Below, piece after piece: positions 17,787 to 26,697 of a stretch of DNA of 64,000 nt; position 1 is the stretch's first letter; every line of letters starts with the position of its first letter. Location of the stretch: the NCBI RefSeq assembly GCF_028369105.1, contig NZ_JAQNDO010000001.1:3403001-3467000 (forward strand), in the 5' to 3' direction. Made by a program: the position numbers and the translations under genes. Origin of the DNA: Polyangium mundeleinium (GTDB lineage Bacteria; Myxococcota_A; Polyangia; Polyangiales; Polyangiaceae). Below the pieces are notes generated by a model that saw only the letters and a list, made by a program, of their open reading frames with translations, did not search any database and was not told where the DNA came from.

Positions 17787-18607
17787 AGCTCGGCAGCGTG
17801 GCGACCGAGACCCTCGACATCGTGGCGCGGGGCAAATACGAGAGTGCCGGAGGCCTGCACGTCCGGATCGGCTCGCTCATCGAAGCCGCCGCGGCGGGGA
17901 CCGTGCTCTACGCGCCGGGTGATCTCGCGCGCGCTGAGCCTCGCGAGCGGCGCCCCGGAGCGATCCGCGTCGAGGTGACGGACGAGACGACCGCGGCCGC
18001 GGGGCGGAGGCTTTGCCGCGAGGGAGAGGCGCGTGTCGCCGCGTTGAATTTCGCATCGGCGAAAAACCCGGGCGGCGGATTTTTGGGGGGCGCCAAGGCC
18101 CAGGAGGAGGACCTCGCCCGGTGCTCGGCGCTTTATACGTGCCTGCTCCGGCAGCCGAAGTATTACGAGGCAAACCGGGCGACGGCGTCGATGATCTACA
18201 CGGATCACCTCATCTACTCGCCCGACGTGCCGTTTTTCCGGGACGACCGGCTCGCGCTGCTCGACGAACCGTTCACGTTGTCGATCGTGACGGCGCCGGC
18301 CCCGAACGCGGGCGAGGCGCTCCGCCGCGACAAGGAGGCGGGCCCCGCGATCCGTGAGGCCCTCGAGCGGCGCGCGGCGTACGTCCTCGCCGCCATCGCC
18401 CTCCACGGGCACCGCACCCTCGTGCTCGGCGCGTGGGGCTGCGGCGTGTTCCGCAACGACCCGCGCGAGGTCGCGGACGTACTCGCGCGCTGGATCGTGC
18501 ATCCGCGCTTCGAGGGCGCCTTCGATCGTGTGGTCTTCGGTATCTACGATCGCAGCGCGGGCCGGCAGACCTTGCGCGCGTTCGAGGAGCGGATGGCGAA
18601 CCTGTGA
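17783..18607 (+). CDS. Bacterial-type poly(ADP-ribose) glycohydrolase-like protein (TIGR02452 family)
   Basis: 274 residues from ATG 17783, which has a strong GGAGGAG ribosome-binding site 2 nt upstream. The core 'NFASAKNPGGGFLGGAKAQEEDLARCS' region shows G97-G98-G99, a 7-residue spacer and Q107-E108-E109, the GGG-X6-8-QEE signature of microbial PARG catalytic domains, which have a macrodomain-like fold. 'LGAWGCGVFRNDPREVA' is the usual C-terminal ADP-ribose-binding loop. Known members hydrolyse ADP-ribose chains or reverse ADP-ribosylation in the cytosol; many bacterial homologues are untested. No signal peptide. The gene stands alone apart from the possible leader ORF. An ADP-ribosyltransferase-like gene lies 13 kb downstream, with no evidence of linkage. 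Confidence 0.88.
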   Translation: MKLGSVATETLDIVARGKYESAGGLHVRIGSLIEAAAAGTVLYAPGDLARAEPRERRPGAIRVEVTDETTAAAGRRLCREGEARVAALNFASAKNPGGGFLGGAKAQEEDLARCSALYTCLLRQPKYYEANRATASMIYTDHLIYSPDVPFFRDDRLALLDEPFTLSIVTAPAPNAGEALRRDKEAGPAIREALERRAAYVLAAIALHGHRTLVLGAWGCGVFRNDPREVADVLARWIVHPRFEGAFDRVVFGIYDRSAGRQTLRAFEERMANL

Positions 18608-18656
18608 TCGGCCCCTTGTGCCGCGACGCGCTTCCCGGCACGATCAGCCGACGCCC

Positions 18657-20960
18657 ATGGCTTCGACCTTCCGCCCTCGTCGCTCCGCTGGATCCGCGTT
18701 CCTCGCCGCGGCGCTCGGGCTCGCCTCGTTTGCCCTGCCCGCGTCGGCGGATGCCCAGACGTTCCCCGCCAACGCTACGTGGAAACCGCTCGTTCGGGGT
18801 GGCGTGCGGGTCGCGGATCCACCGGGGGATGCGGGATCTGGGCGTGACGTCGTCAGCGACTCCGCGCAGGGCGCCGCCGCGGCTTACTTCGCAGGCGACG
18901 CCAATTTCCTCTACGTCCGGCTGCGGATCAACGACGCGGTGCTTCAGATGCCGCCCGCGGACTTCAAGGCGTTCGGCTGGGTTTGTCTCATCGATACCGA
19001 CGGCAACCTCGCGAGCCACGAGCTCTCCATCGGGGTCCTCGGGAGCTCGGACGTCGTCGAGCTCCGGCGAAACACGAGTCCGCAGAACGATGGATCGCCC
19101 GCGGACATCTCGGAGACCCTCGTGAAGAGTTACCCGGCGTCGACGCACGCGCGCTCCGTCGCGGCTTCCACGATGGTGAGCGGAGACGCCGACTTCTTCA
19201 TCGACTGGGCTGTCGCGCGTGTGGATCTCGGCATCGCCAACCAGACGCCGTTCCGGCTTGCGTGCGGATCGTCGAACGACGCGCAGAGCCTCACGGTCGA
19301 CCTGATCTCGGACAAGGGCGCCCTCACGCTCGCCGGGCTTGTGGCCGATCCGATCGCCCTTTATGGCGCGACCTGCCTTTACGATTGCCTCGACTCCGGA
19401 TTTCCCTGCGACGTCGGCGTCGGGGCCTGCCTCGCCACGGGCTCGATCCTGTGTGACGGGCTCACGAGGTCCTGCGACGCGTTCCCCGGCGAGCCTGGCA
19501 CGGAGACCTGCAACGGGATCGACGACGATTGTAACGGCGAGACCGACGAAATTTTTGGTCTCGGCGTGCCTTGCGACGTGGGCGTCGGCGCGTGCGCGGC
19601 GTCGGGCGTCATCGTGTGCACCAGCGACGAGCTTTTGAGCGAGTGCAGCGTCGACCCCGGGAACCCCGTGCTGGAGATGTGTAACGGGATCGACGACGAT
19701 TGCGACGGGCTGACCGACGAGAATTTTGATGTCGGCGAGGCCTGCACGTCCGGGCTCGGTGCGTGCGAGGCGGTAGGCGTGAAGGTGTGCTCGGGGCCCG
19801 CGACGACGCAATGCGACGCCCAGCCCGGGATACCCGAGGCCGAGGCGTGCAATGGCATCGACGACGACTGCGACGGCGTCGTGGACAATGGGCTCGGGCT
19901 CGGCGATTCGTGCACGGTGGGCGTGGGCGCGTGCCTCGCGCAGGGCGTCTTCGTCTGCGACGCGCTTTTCGGCACGACGTGCAACGCGACGCCGGGTTTG
20001 CCCTCGAACGAGACGTGCAACGGCGTGGACGACGACTGCAACGGCGTGACGGACGAGGGCTGCGCGGACACGGACGGCGATGGGCTGACCGACGCGGAGG
20101 AGGTCCTGCTCGGCACGGATCCGAATGACGCCGACACGGACGACGACGGCGTACCCGACGGCGCCGAGCCGTCGATGGCCGAGGACACGGACGGCGACGG
20201 GCTCATCAACGCGCTCGATCCGGACAGCGACGATGACGGCCTCTTCGACGGCACCGAGATGGGTTACGGTTGTGACGATCCCGCGACGAACCTCGCCGCG
20301 ATGACCTGCGTGCCCGACGGCGATCTCGGCGCCACGACGACGGATCCGACGAAGGCCGACACGGACGGCGGTGGCAAACCGGACGGGGCCGAAGACGCGG
20401 ATCACGACGGCGTGCTCGATCCGGGCGAGACGAACCCGAACGATCCTTCTGACGACGCGTACACCTGTTTCACGGACGCCGATTGCGGCAATCCCGTGAG
20501 CGGCTCCGTCTGCGAGGCGGGCGCTTGTGTGCCCGGCTGCCGCGGCGCGGCGGGCAATGGTTGTCCTCATGGCGAGGTGTGCTCGTCCTCGGACGCCTCG
20601 CGCGGCGTTTGCACGCCCGCGCCGAACGAGTGCGCGAAGGACGCCGATTGCGGGGCGCCGGGCAGCGGGCGTGTCTGCGACATCCCCGCGCGCCTCTGCC
20701 AGGCAGGTTGCCGCGGCGCGGCGGGCAACGGTTGTCCCGCGGGATCGTTCTGCACCTCGGAGACCTCGACGCCCGGCGTCTGCGCCCCCGTGCCCGTCGT
20801 GGGCCTCGAGGGCAACGGCGTGTTCTGCGAGGCCGCCGGCGCGGGCAGGGGCGGCAGGACCGGTGGCGTGCCTTTCGCGCTCGTCGTCGGGCTCTCCGCG
20901 TTCGTCGTGAGGCGCCTCTCCCGGGAAAAACGGCGCTCCCGCGGCGAGATCGAGGGGTGA
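18657..20960 (+). CDS. Secreted MopE-repeat / calcium-binding-repeat surface protein with MYXO-CTERM-like tail
   Basis: 767 residues from ATG 18657, with a Sec signal peptide ending near 'PASADAQ'. An N-terminal beta-rich domain of ~220 residues is followed by four ~60-residue repeats, each with 'C.VG.GAC...GV.VC' and the MopE-type motif C-N-G-(I/V)-D-D-D-C-(N/D)-G (19390-20062). Next come thrombospondin type-3-like calcium repeats (DTDGDGLTDAEE, DTDDDGVPDGAE, DTDGDGLINALDPDSDDDG). Two copies of 'C.DADCG.P.SG.VC....C..GCRGAAGNGCP' follow. The C-terminus has a Cys, a hydrophobic helix (GVPFALVVGLSAFVV) and an Arg/Lys cluster, resembling a MYXO-CTERM sorting signal. Expected on the cell surface; MopE motifs bind copper or other metals in known cases. 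Function here unknown. Confidence 0.8.
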   Translation: MASTFRPRRSAGSAFLAAALGLASFALPASADAQTFPANATWKPLVRGGVRVADPPGDAGSGRDVVSDSAQGAAAAYFAGDANFLYVRLRINDAVLQMPPADFKAFGWVCLIDTDGNLASHELSIGVLGSSDVVELRRNTSPQNDGSPADISETLVKSYPASTHARSVAASTMVSGDADFFIDWAVARVDLGIANQTPFRLACGSSNDAQSLTVDLISDKGALTLAGLVADPIALYGATCLYDCLDSGFPCDVGVGACLATGSILCDGLTRSCDAFPGEPGTETCNGIDDDCNGETDEIFGLGVPCDVGVGACAASGVIVCTSDELLSECSVDPGNPVLEMCNGIDDDCDGLTDENFDVGEACTSGLGACEAVGVKVCSGPATTQCDAQPGIPEAEACNGIDDDCDGVVDNGLGLGDSCTVGVGACLAQGVFVCDALFGTTCNATPGLPSNETCNGVDDDCNGVTDEGCADTDGDGLTDAEEVLLGTDPNDADTDDDGVPDGAEPSMAEDTDGDGLINALDPDSDDDGLFDGTEMGYGCDDPATNLAAMTCVPDGDLGATTTDPTKADTDGGGKPDGAEDADHDGVLDPGETNPNDPSDDAYTCFTDADCGNPVSGSVCEAGACVPGCRGAAGNGCPHGEVCSSSDASRGVCTPAPNECAKDADCGAPGSGRVCDIPARLCQAGCRGAAGNGCPAGSFCTSETSTPGVCAPVPVVGLEGNGVFCEAAGAGRGGRTGGVPFALVVGLSAFVVRRLSREKRRSRGEIEG

Positions 20961-21003
20961 CCCGGACGCCGGGCTTTGATAGCCTCGGCCGAACGGTCTT
21001 CGC

Positions 21004-22401
21004 ATGCTCTTCACCCTTCGCGCCACGGGCCCCCACGCGTCGGGGCTCGGGTACTTGCTGCACAAGCACCCCGACAAACTCCAGACGTTCCCCCTCGCGT
21101 TCGGGCGCGCGCACGTCTTTTATCCCGAGGCCTCGGCCGAGGCCGTGACGGCCGCGCTGCTCGTCGACCTCGACCCGGTCGCCCTCGTGCGCGGCCGGCC
21201 CGGTTCGTCCGAGGGCGGGCTCGTGGATCAGTACGTGAACGACCGGCCGTACGCTGCGTCGTCGTTCCTCAGCGTGGCCATCGCGCAGGTGCTCGGCTCG
21301 GCGCTCGCGGGGCGCTGCAAGGATCGGCCGGAGCTCGTGCAGACGTCGATCGCGCTCGAAGCGACGCTCTCGGCGGTCCCGTGCCGCGGCGGCGCAACGC
21401 TCCTCCGGTCCCTGTTCGAGCCGCTCGGGTACGAGGTCACCGCGTCACGTTTGCCGCTCGACGAGCGTTTCCCCGCGTGGGGCGAGGGCACGCACCACGA
21501 CGTCCGCTTGCGCAAGGCGTGCCCGCTCTCGGAGCTGCTCTCGCACGTGTACGTGCTCGTCCCCGTGCTCGACGACGACAAGCATTACTGGGTCGGCGAC
21601 GACGAGGTGGAGAAGCTCGTCTACCACGGCGAGGGGTGGCTCGCGACGCACCCCGAAAAGGAGCTCATCGCGCGCCGATATCTGAAGCACCGGGCGCGTC
21701 TGGCGCGCGCCGCGCTCGATCGGCTCGTCTCGGGCGAGGCCAAGGATCCCGACGCGGAGGCCGAGGCGCATGCCGAGGAGGAGGCCGCAATCGAGGCGCC
21801 CGTGCGCCTCGACGAGGCCCGGATCGAGGCCGTGGCGCGAGCGCTTTCGGACGAGGGCGCGAAGACGGTGGTCGATCTCGGCTGCGGGGAGGGCAAGCTC
21901 CTCGCGAAGCTCGTGCGGAACCGGGCGATCACGCAGCTCGTGGGAGTCGACGTCTCGCAACGCGCGCTCGACGTGGCCTCGGAGCGGCTGAAGCTCGATC
22001 GGCACGGCGGCCGGAAATCCGAGCGGATCGAGCTCCTGCACGGCTCCTTGCTCTACCGCGACGCGCGCCTCGCGGGCTTCGACGCGGCGACGCTCGTGGA
22101 GGTCATCGAGCACATGGAGCTCTCGCGCCTCGGCGCGCTCGAGCGCTCGGTCTTCGCGCACGCCCGTCCCCGCGTCGTCGTCGTGACCACGCCGAACGCC
22201 GAATACAACGTCGTGTTCACCTCGCTGCCCGCGGGCCACATGCGCCACAAGGATCACCGTTTCGAATGGACGCGCGCCGAATTCGAGGCGTGGGCGGGCA
22301 GCGTCGCGGAGCGAAATGGATATGCGGTCCGGTTTGCTCCCATCGGGCCGGCCGACGACACGCTCGGTTCTCCCACCCAAATGGCGGTGTTCTCCCGATG
22401 A
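21004..22401 (+). CDS. hen1: 3'-terminal RNA ribose 2'-O-methyltransferase Hen1
   Basis: 465 residues, full length. The N-terminal half matches the Hen1 N-terminal domain ('LLHKHPDKLQTFPLAFGRAHVFYPEAS', 'GLVDQYVNDRPYAASSFLSVAI', 'PLSELLSHVYVLVPVLDDDKHYWVG'). The C-terminal methyltransferase has the SAM motif 'VVDLGCGEGKLL' near residue 289 and the metal-site motif E366-V-I-E369-H370, with a further His in 'FAHARP'. Bacterial Hen1 methylates the 2'-OH at the 3' end of RNAs cut by ribotoxins, acting before Pnkp joins them, so that the repaired RNA resists re-cleavage. Its stop overlaps the start of pnkp (ATGA), the standard RNA-repair operon arrangement. Confidence 0.96.
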   Translation: MLFTLRATGPHASGLGYLLHKHPDKLQTFPLAFGRAHVFYPEASAEAVTAALLVDLDPVALVRGRPGSSEGGLVDQYVNDRPYAASSFLSVAIAQVLGSALAGRCKDRPELVQTSIALEATLSAVPCRGGATLLRSLFEPLGYEVTASRLPLDERFPAWGEGTHHDVRLRKACPLSELLSHVYVLVPVLDDDKHYWVGDDEVEKLVYHGEGWLATHPEKELIARRYLKHRARLARAALDRLVSGEAKDPDAEAEAHAEEEAAIEAPVRLDEARIEAVARALSDEGAKTVVDLGCGEGKLLAKLVRNRAITQLVGVDVSQRALDVASERLKLDRHGGRKSERIELLHGSLLYRDARLAGFDAATLVEVIEHMELSRLGALERSVFAHARPRVVVVTTPNAEYNVVFTSLPAGHMRHKDHRFEWTRAEFEAWAGSVAERNGYAVRFAPIGPADDTLGSPTQMAVFSR

Positions 22402-25007
22402 GCACGGAAGCCCCGGGCGCTTTGGCGGCTCCCGCAAAAGAACCTACGATCTCCCTGCCGACGCCGAGCCTCGTCCTGCTCGTCGGTGCGTCGGGATCGG
22501 GGAAGAGCACCTTTGCGCGGAAGCATTTCGCGCCGACCGAGGTCGTCTCGTCCGACATGTTCCGCGCGATGGTGTCGGACGACGAGAATGATCAGAGCGC
22601 GTCGGCTTCGGCGTTCGAGGTGCTGCACCTGGTCGTGGACAAACGCCTGGAGGCGGGCAAGCTCGTGGTGGTCGACGCGACGAACGTGCGGCCCGAGTTC
22701 CGCAAGCCGCTCGTGGCGATCGCGCGCAAGCACCACGTCTTCGCGACCGCGATCGCGTTCGACGTGGGCGAGCGGGTCTGTGCCGAGCGGAACGAAAACC
22801 GCACGGATCGCAACGTGGCGGCCCACGTGGTGCGGCGCCAATCGCAGGATCTCCGCGCGTCGCTGCGCGGGATCGAGCGCGAGGGCATCCGCGTGGTGCA
22901 CGTGCTGCGCATGCCCGAGGAGATCGAGGGTGTCCGCATCGAGCGCACGCGCCTCTGGACCGATCGCCGCGACGAGCACGGGCCGTTCGACATCATCGGC
23001 GACGTGCACGGCTGCTGCGACGAGCTCGAGGTGCTGCTGGAGGATCTCGGCTACACGGTCGAATGGGATCCGGCCGCGGGCCCGCACGGCGTGCGCGTGA
23101 CGCCGCCGCCGGGACGGCGCCTCGTGTTTCTCGGGGATCTCGTCGATCGAGGCCCGCGGATCGTGGACGTCCTGCGGCTCGTCATGACGGCCGTGCAGAG
23201 CGGGGCCGCGCTCTGCGTGCCGGGCAACCACGAGGTGAAGCTGCTCAAGGTGCTCCGCGGCCGGCAGGTCACGATCATGCACGGCCTCGCCGAGACGCTC
23301 GCCGAGCTCGCCTCTACGACCGAGGCGTTTCAGGCGGAGCTCGCGCGCTTCATCGACGATCTCGTCAGCCATTACGTGCTCGACGAGGGCCGGCTCTGCG
23401 TCGCGCACGCCGGCATGAAGGCGTCGATGCAGGGGCGCTCCTCGGGTGGGGTGCGCGAATTCGGGCTTTACGGCGACACGACGGGCGAGACAGACGAGTA
23501 TGGTTTGCCCGTGCGGCACAACTGGGCGTCCGAGTATCGTGGCCGCGCGACGGTCGTGTATGGCCACACGCCGGTCCCGACGGCGGATTGGCTCAACAAT
23601 ACGATTTGCATCGATACGGGCTGCGTCTTCGGCGGCTCGCTCACGGCGCTCCGGTATCCCGAGCGCGAGATCGTTAGCGTGCCGGCGACGCGTCAATATT
23701 GCGAGCCCAAGAAGCCGCTGATTTCCGTCGCGCCCGAGGAGGGCCGCACGGCGCAGCAGGCGCACGACGACACGCTTGATATCGACGACGTGATCGGCAA
23801 GCGGCCCGTGAGCACGCGCCTCGCGCGGTGGGTCACGGTGCGCGAGGAGAATGCGGCGGCGGCGCTGGAGGCGATGAGCCGGTTCGCGGTCGATCCGCGC
23901 TGGCTCGTCTACCTGCCGCCCACGATGTCCCCGACCGAGACGAGCGAGCTCCCGGGCACGCTGGAGCATCCGGCCGAGGCCTTCGCGTATTTCCGGCGGA
24001 ACGAGGTCCCGCGCGTCATCTGCGAAGAAAAACACATGGGCTCGCGGGCCGTGATTGTCGTTTGTCGGGACGAGGCGACGGCGAAGAAGCGGTTTGGCAC
24101 GACAGATGGCCGCGCGGGCATCGTGTATACGCGCACGGGCCGGCCGTTTTTCGACGATCCGGCGTTCGAAGAGGCGCTCCTTTTGCGGGTGCGGCGCGCG
24201 GCCGAGGCGAGCGGGCTCTTCGACGAGGTCGGCGGATGGTTCGTGCTCGACGCCGAGATCATGCCGTGGTCGGCGAAGGCGCAGGCGCTCGTCCGGGTGC
24301 AATACGCGCCCGTGGGCAGCGCCAGCCGGTCGGCGCTCGGGGCCGGCATCGAGGCGCTCGTGCAGGCGAACGAGCGCGGGATCGAGACGGGCGAATTGCT
24401 CTCGCGCATGCGCGAACGAGCGCGGGCCGCCTCGCTTTACGTCGACGCGTATCGACGTTACTGCTGGCCGGTCGCGCATATCGAGGATTATCGCGTCGCG
24501 CCGTTTCACTTGCTCGCGGCCGAGGGGCGCGTGTTCGTCGACCGGGACCATCCTTTCCACCTGGCCATGGCCGCGCGGCTCGCCGAGGCGGACGGGCAGG
24601 TGCTCGTGGCGACGCGGCACGTGGAGGTCACGCTCGGGGACGAGGCGAGCGAGCGGACGGGCGCGGCGTGGTGGGAGGAGCTCACCGCGGCCGGCGGCGA
24701 GGGGATGGTCGTGAAGCCCATTTCCTTCCTCGCGCGGGGCAAACGCGGGCTCGTGCAGCCAGCCGTGAAATGCCGCGGCCGCGAGTACCTCCGGATCATT
24801 TATGGGCCGGAGTACGATTTGCCCGAGAACCTCGCGCGGCTCCGCAACCGTGGCCTCGGCGCGAAACGTTCGCTGGCTCTCCGGGAGCTCGCGCTTGGCG
24901 TCGAGGCGCTCGAGCGTTTCGTCCGGGGCGAGCCCTTACGTCGTGTACATGAATGCGTGTTTGCGATCCTGGCGCTGGAAAGCGAGCCGGTCGATCCGCG
25001 ACTTTGA
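22398..25007 (+). CDS. pnkp: Polynucleotide kinase-phosphatase-ligase Pnkp
   Basis: 869 residues, full three-domain Pnkp. The kinase domain has a P-loop at residues 30-38 (GASGSGKST). The metallophosphatase domain starts with 'F197-D-I-I-G-D-V-H-G205', then 'LGDLVDRG' and 'PGNHEVK'. The C-terminal adenylyltransferase/ligase has motif I 'EEKHMGSRA' with the nucleophile K545 and 'EGMVVKP' as motif IV. It heals 5'-OH and 2',3'-cyclic phosphate ends; sealing is carried out with Hen1. Start ATG 22398 overlaps the hen1 stop by 4 nt, so translation is coupled. All three active sites look intact. No cognate ribotoxin is adjacent; the next gene is a predicted cysteine protease. Confidence 0.96.
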   Translation: MSTEAPGALAAPAKEPTISLPTPSLVLLVGASGSGKSTFARKHFAPTEVVSSDMFRAMVSDDENDQSASASAFEVLHLVVDKRLEAGKLVVVDATNVRPEFRKPLVAIARKHHVFATAIAFDVGERVCAERNENRTDRNVAAHVVRRQSQDLRASLRGIEREGIRVVHVLRMPEEIEGVRIERTRLWTDRRDEHGPFDIIGDVHGCCDELEVLLEDLGYTVEWDPAAGPHGVRVTPPPGRRLVFLGDLVDRGPRIVDVLRLVMTAVQSGAALCVPGNHEVKLLKVLRGRQVTIMHGLAETLAELASTTEAFQAELARFIDDLVSHYVLDEGRLCVAHAGMKASMQGRSSGGVREFGLYGDTTGETDEYGLPVRHNWASEYRGRATVVYGHTPVPTADWLNNTICIDTGCVFGGSLTALRYPEREIVSVPATRQYCEPKKPLISVAPEEGRTAQQAHDDTLDIDDVIGKRPVSTRLARWVTVREENAAAALEAMSRFAVDPRWLVYLPPTMSPTETSELPGTLEHPAEAFAYFRRNEVPRVICEEKHMGSRAVIVVCRDEATAKKRFGTTDGRAGIVYTRTGRPFFDDPAFEEALLLRVRRAAEASGLFDEVGGWFVLDAEIMPWSAKAQALVRVQYAPVGSASRSALGAGIEALVQANERGIETGELLSRMRERARAASLYVDAYRRYCWPVAHIEDYRVAPFHLLAAEGRVFVDRDHPFHLAMAARLAEADGQVLVATRHVEVTLGDEASERTGAAWWEELTAAGGEGMVVKPISFLARGKRGLVQPAVKCRGREYLRIIYGPEYDLPENLARLRNRGLGAKRSLALRELALGVEALERFVRGEPLRRVHECVFAILALESEPVDPRL

Positions 25008-25083
25008 TGCCATATCCAGACGGGATGCTTCACGTTTGCTAGTCTCTTCGCGCGGACGCAAACGCGCCGGATGGAGGATGCGA

Positions 25084-26517
25084 ATGAACGAGAACGAGTC
25101 GAACGAAGGGGGCGGGGCACTTCTGTCGCCCGAGCTCGCGGAGGACGCGATGCTCTCGGCCGTGGCCATGGGCGAGGCGACACTCGCGCGTGGGGCGAAG
25201 AGCGGGAGCGTGGTCGTGCTTCAGAAGGCGCTCGTCGAGCTCGGCGCGTCTCTCACTCCGGATGGCTCGTTCGGACCCAAGACCCACGCTGCGATCGCCG
25301 CCGAGCAAGCCGCGGCGGGGATGCCTGAGACAGGCGTGCTCGACGCGGCGACGCTCGGGGTCGTCGATCGACGCCTCGCCGCGCGACGCAAGGGTCGGCT
25401 GCACGACGCCATGGCGGCGGCGGTCGGGGGCGCGCCTGCGAGGCCGGCGGGCGCGGCGCAGGTGGCGTCAGCCGGGCCGTCGCGGCAGGACCAGGGCTAC
25501 TTTGAAGACGCGGCCGCGCTCCGGGGGCCGGGGGCGGGACCCGTGGCGGATCCGGATTCACCGCCGCCGGTTCAGGATCGCGCGGGCACGAAGGCGAAGG
25601 GACCGCTGGCTACGGATCGGGCCGGTTCGTTCGACGCCGTTCGGCGGTCCATCGGCGACGACGCGCCGGCGAACGCGGCGCTCGAGCGGCTCCTCGTGGC
25701 GGGGCGCCTGCATGAGGGGTCGCTCTTGCCGAACCTCGCCACGTTCGCGCAGACCCCGCGCAACCCGGCGCTCTTGCTGGAGGCGGGGATCGAGCCGGAG
25801 CTCTTGCTCGGGCAGGTGATCCGTCACGTGGACAACCCCCTCCGGGTGCAGCAGGGGCGCGGGCACGGGACGTGTGGCGCCGGCGTGATGGAGTATGTGC
25901 TGCTCCGGGGGGATCCGGCCGAGCTCGTGCGGCTCGTCGACGGCATCACCCGCGAGGCGCGCGCGGTCACGCTTCGATCCGGCAAGAAGCTTGAGATGCC
26001 ACGCAGCGCGATCGCGCGGGACGACTCGGGGCGCGTGGACCTCGACCGGCTCTTTCAGTCGGCGATCATGAACCACGCCTCGGCGATGAGCTGGCTCTTC
26101 GATTACGACAACCCCGAGGACAACGATACGTTTTGGGCGGCCGTACGAGGCAACAGCCAGATGGCTGTGTATGGCTTCACCAGTTTGTATCAAGCCATCC
26201 TGGGCGGGACCTATACGAGCGTGACCAAGCTCTCGCGGCCGAAGGACGAAATCGCGGGACTCGTGGCGACGTCGGCAGCGCGCGGCGAGCGGGTGCCGGT
26301 GATCCTGGAGTTCAAGACGTACCACTGGCTCTCGGTCGAGTGGCTCGAAGCGGGCAAGGACGGCAAACCTGCCTCGATCGTCCTTCGAAACCCGTGGGGC
26401 AAAGACGAGGGCGGCGACAAACCGCTCCGCGTGGCGATGCCCGAGGGCGGGGGGCGCGTCCGGATGAAGTACGCCGACTTCCTCGAAAACGTATTCGGTG
26501 CCACTGTCCGCGGCTGA
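25084..26517 (+). CDS. Calpain/papain-like cysteine-protease homologue with peptidoglycan-binding-like domain
   Basis: 477 residues from ATG 25084, chosen for the GGAGG 6 nt upstream; ATG 25078 abuts that site. The N-terminus has a PG_binding_1-like unit ('SVVVLQKALVELGASLTPDGSFGPKTHAAI...GVLDAATLGVVDRR'). A Pro/Ala linker and a helical region follow. The C-terminal ~220 residues have a possible Cys-His-Asn triad: C264 in 'GHGTCGAGVMEYVLL', H414 in 'TYHWLSVEWL' and N436 in 'VLRNPWGKDEG'. The 'RNPWG' segment and the His-Asn spacing of 22 residues recall calpain. No signal peptide is obvious although the N-terminal domain usually works in the envelope, so export by another route is possible. 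It starts 76 bp after pnkp with its own Shine-Dalgarno and is probably separate. Confidence 0.65.
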   Translation: MNENESNEGGGALLSPELAEDAMLSAVAMGEATLARGAKSGSVVVLQKALVELGASLTPDGSFGPKTHAAIAAEQAAAGMPETGVLDAATLGVVDRRLAARRKGRLHDAMAAAVGGAPARPAGAAQVASAGPSRQDQGYFEDAAALRGPGAGPVADPDSPPPVQDRAGTKAKGPLATDRAGSFDAVRRSIGDDAPANAALERLLVAGRLHEGSLLPNLATFAQTPRNPALLLEAGIEPELLLGQVIRHVDNPLRVQQGRGHGTCGAGVMEYVLLRGDPAELVRLVDGITREARAVTLRSGKKLEMPRSAIARDDSGRVDLDRLFQSAIMNHASAMSWLFDYDNPEDNDTFWAAVRGNSQMAVYGFTSLYQAILGGTYTSVTKLSRPKDEIAGLVATSAARGERVPVILEFKTYHWLSVEWLEAGKDGKPASIVLRNPWGKDEGGDKPLRVAMPEGGGRVRMKYADFLENVFGATVRG

Positions 26518-26581
26518 GCGGCGCACGTCTCGCGCCCCCTTCGTCGCCCCCTCCCGGCGACTTCGACCTCTCATCAGGAGC

Positions 26582-26648
26582 TACGGCTCATCCGCGTCGC
26601 GGCTTCATACCACTTTGGTAGTAGCCGTCTGGTGATCCGTATTGCTAT
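26582..26648 (+). repeat. Direct repeat copy 1 (67 bp)
   Basis: Aligns without gaps with 26698-26764; 46 of 67 positions are identical by hand count. Both copies begin TACGGCTC and end TTGCTAT. Copy 1 contains the palindrome TACCACTTTGGTA. Confidence 0.7.
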
Positions 26649-26697
26649 CGCCCCCGACCCGGTCGGAGCGTCGCTTCTCGCGCACTCCACAAGGGAT

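Noticed and set aside
14309-18502. 1,397-codon minus-strand frame over the VIT-VWA gene
   Set aside because: Arg/Ala-rich frame-shadow; VIT, VWA MIDAS and DUF2135 motifs are read in the other minus frame (14389-17673).
19390-20062. Regular repeats possibly a CRISPR or tandem DNA array
   Set aside because: They are coding repeats (MopE motifs) with variable spacers in frame; no palindromic uniform repeats.
26615-26645. Sigma-54 promoter in direct-repeat copy 1 (and the same in copy 2)
   Set aside because: The GG and GC elements are separated by 11 nt in both copies, not the 10 required for -24/-12; I keep it only as a conserved repeat.
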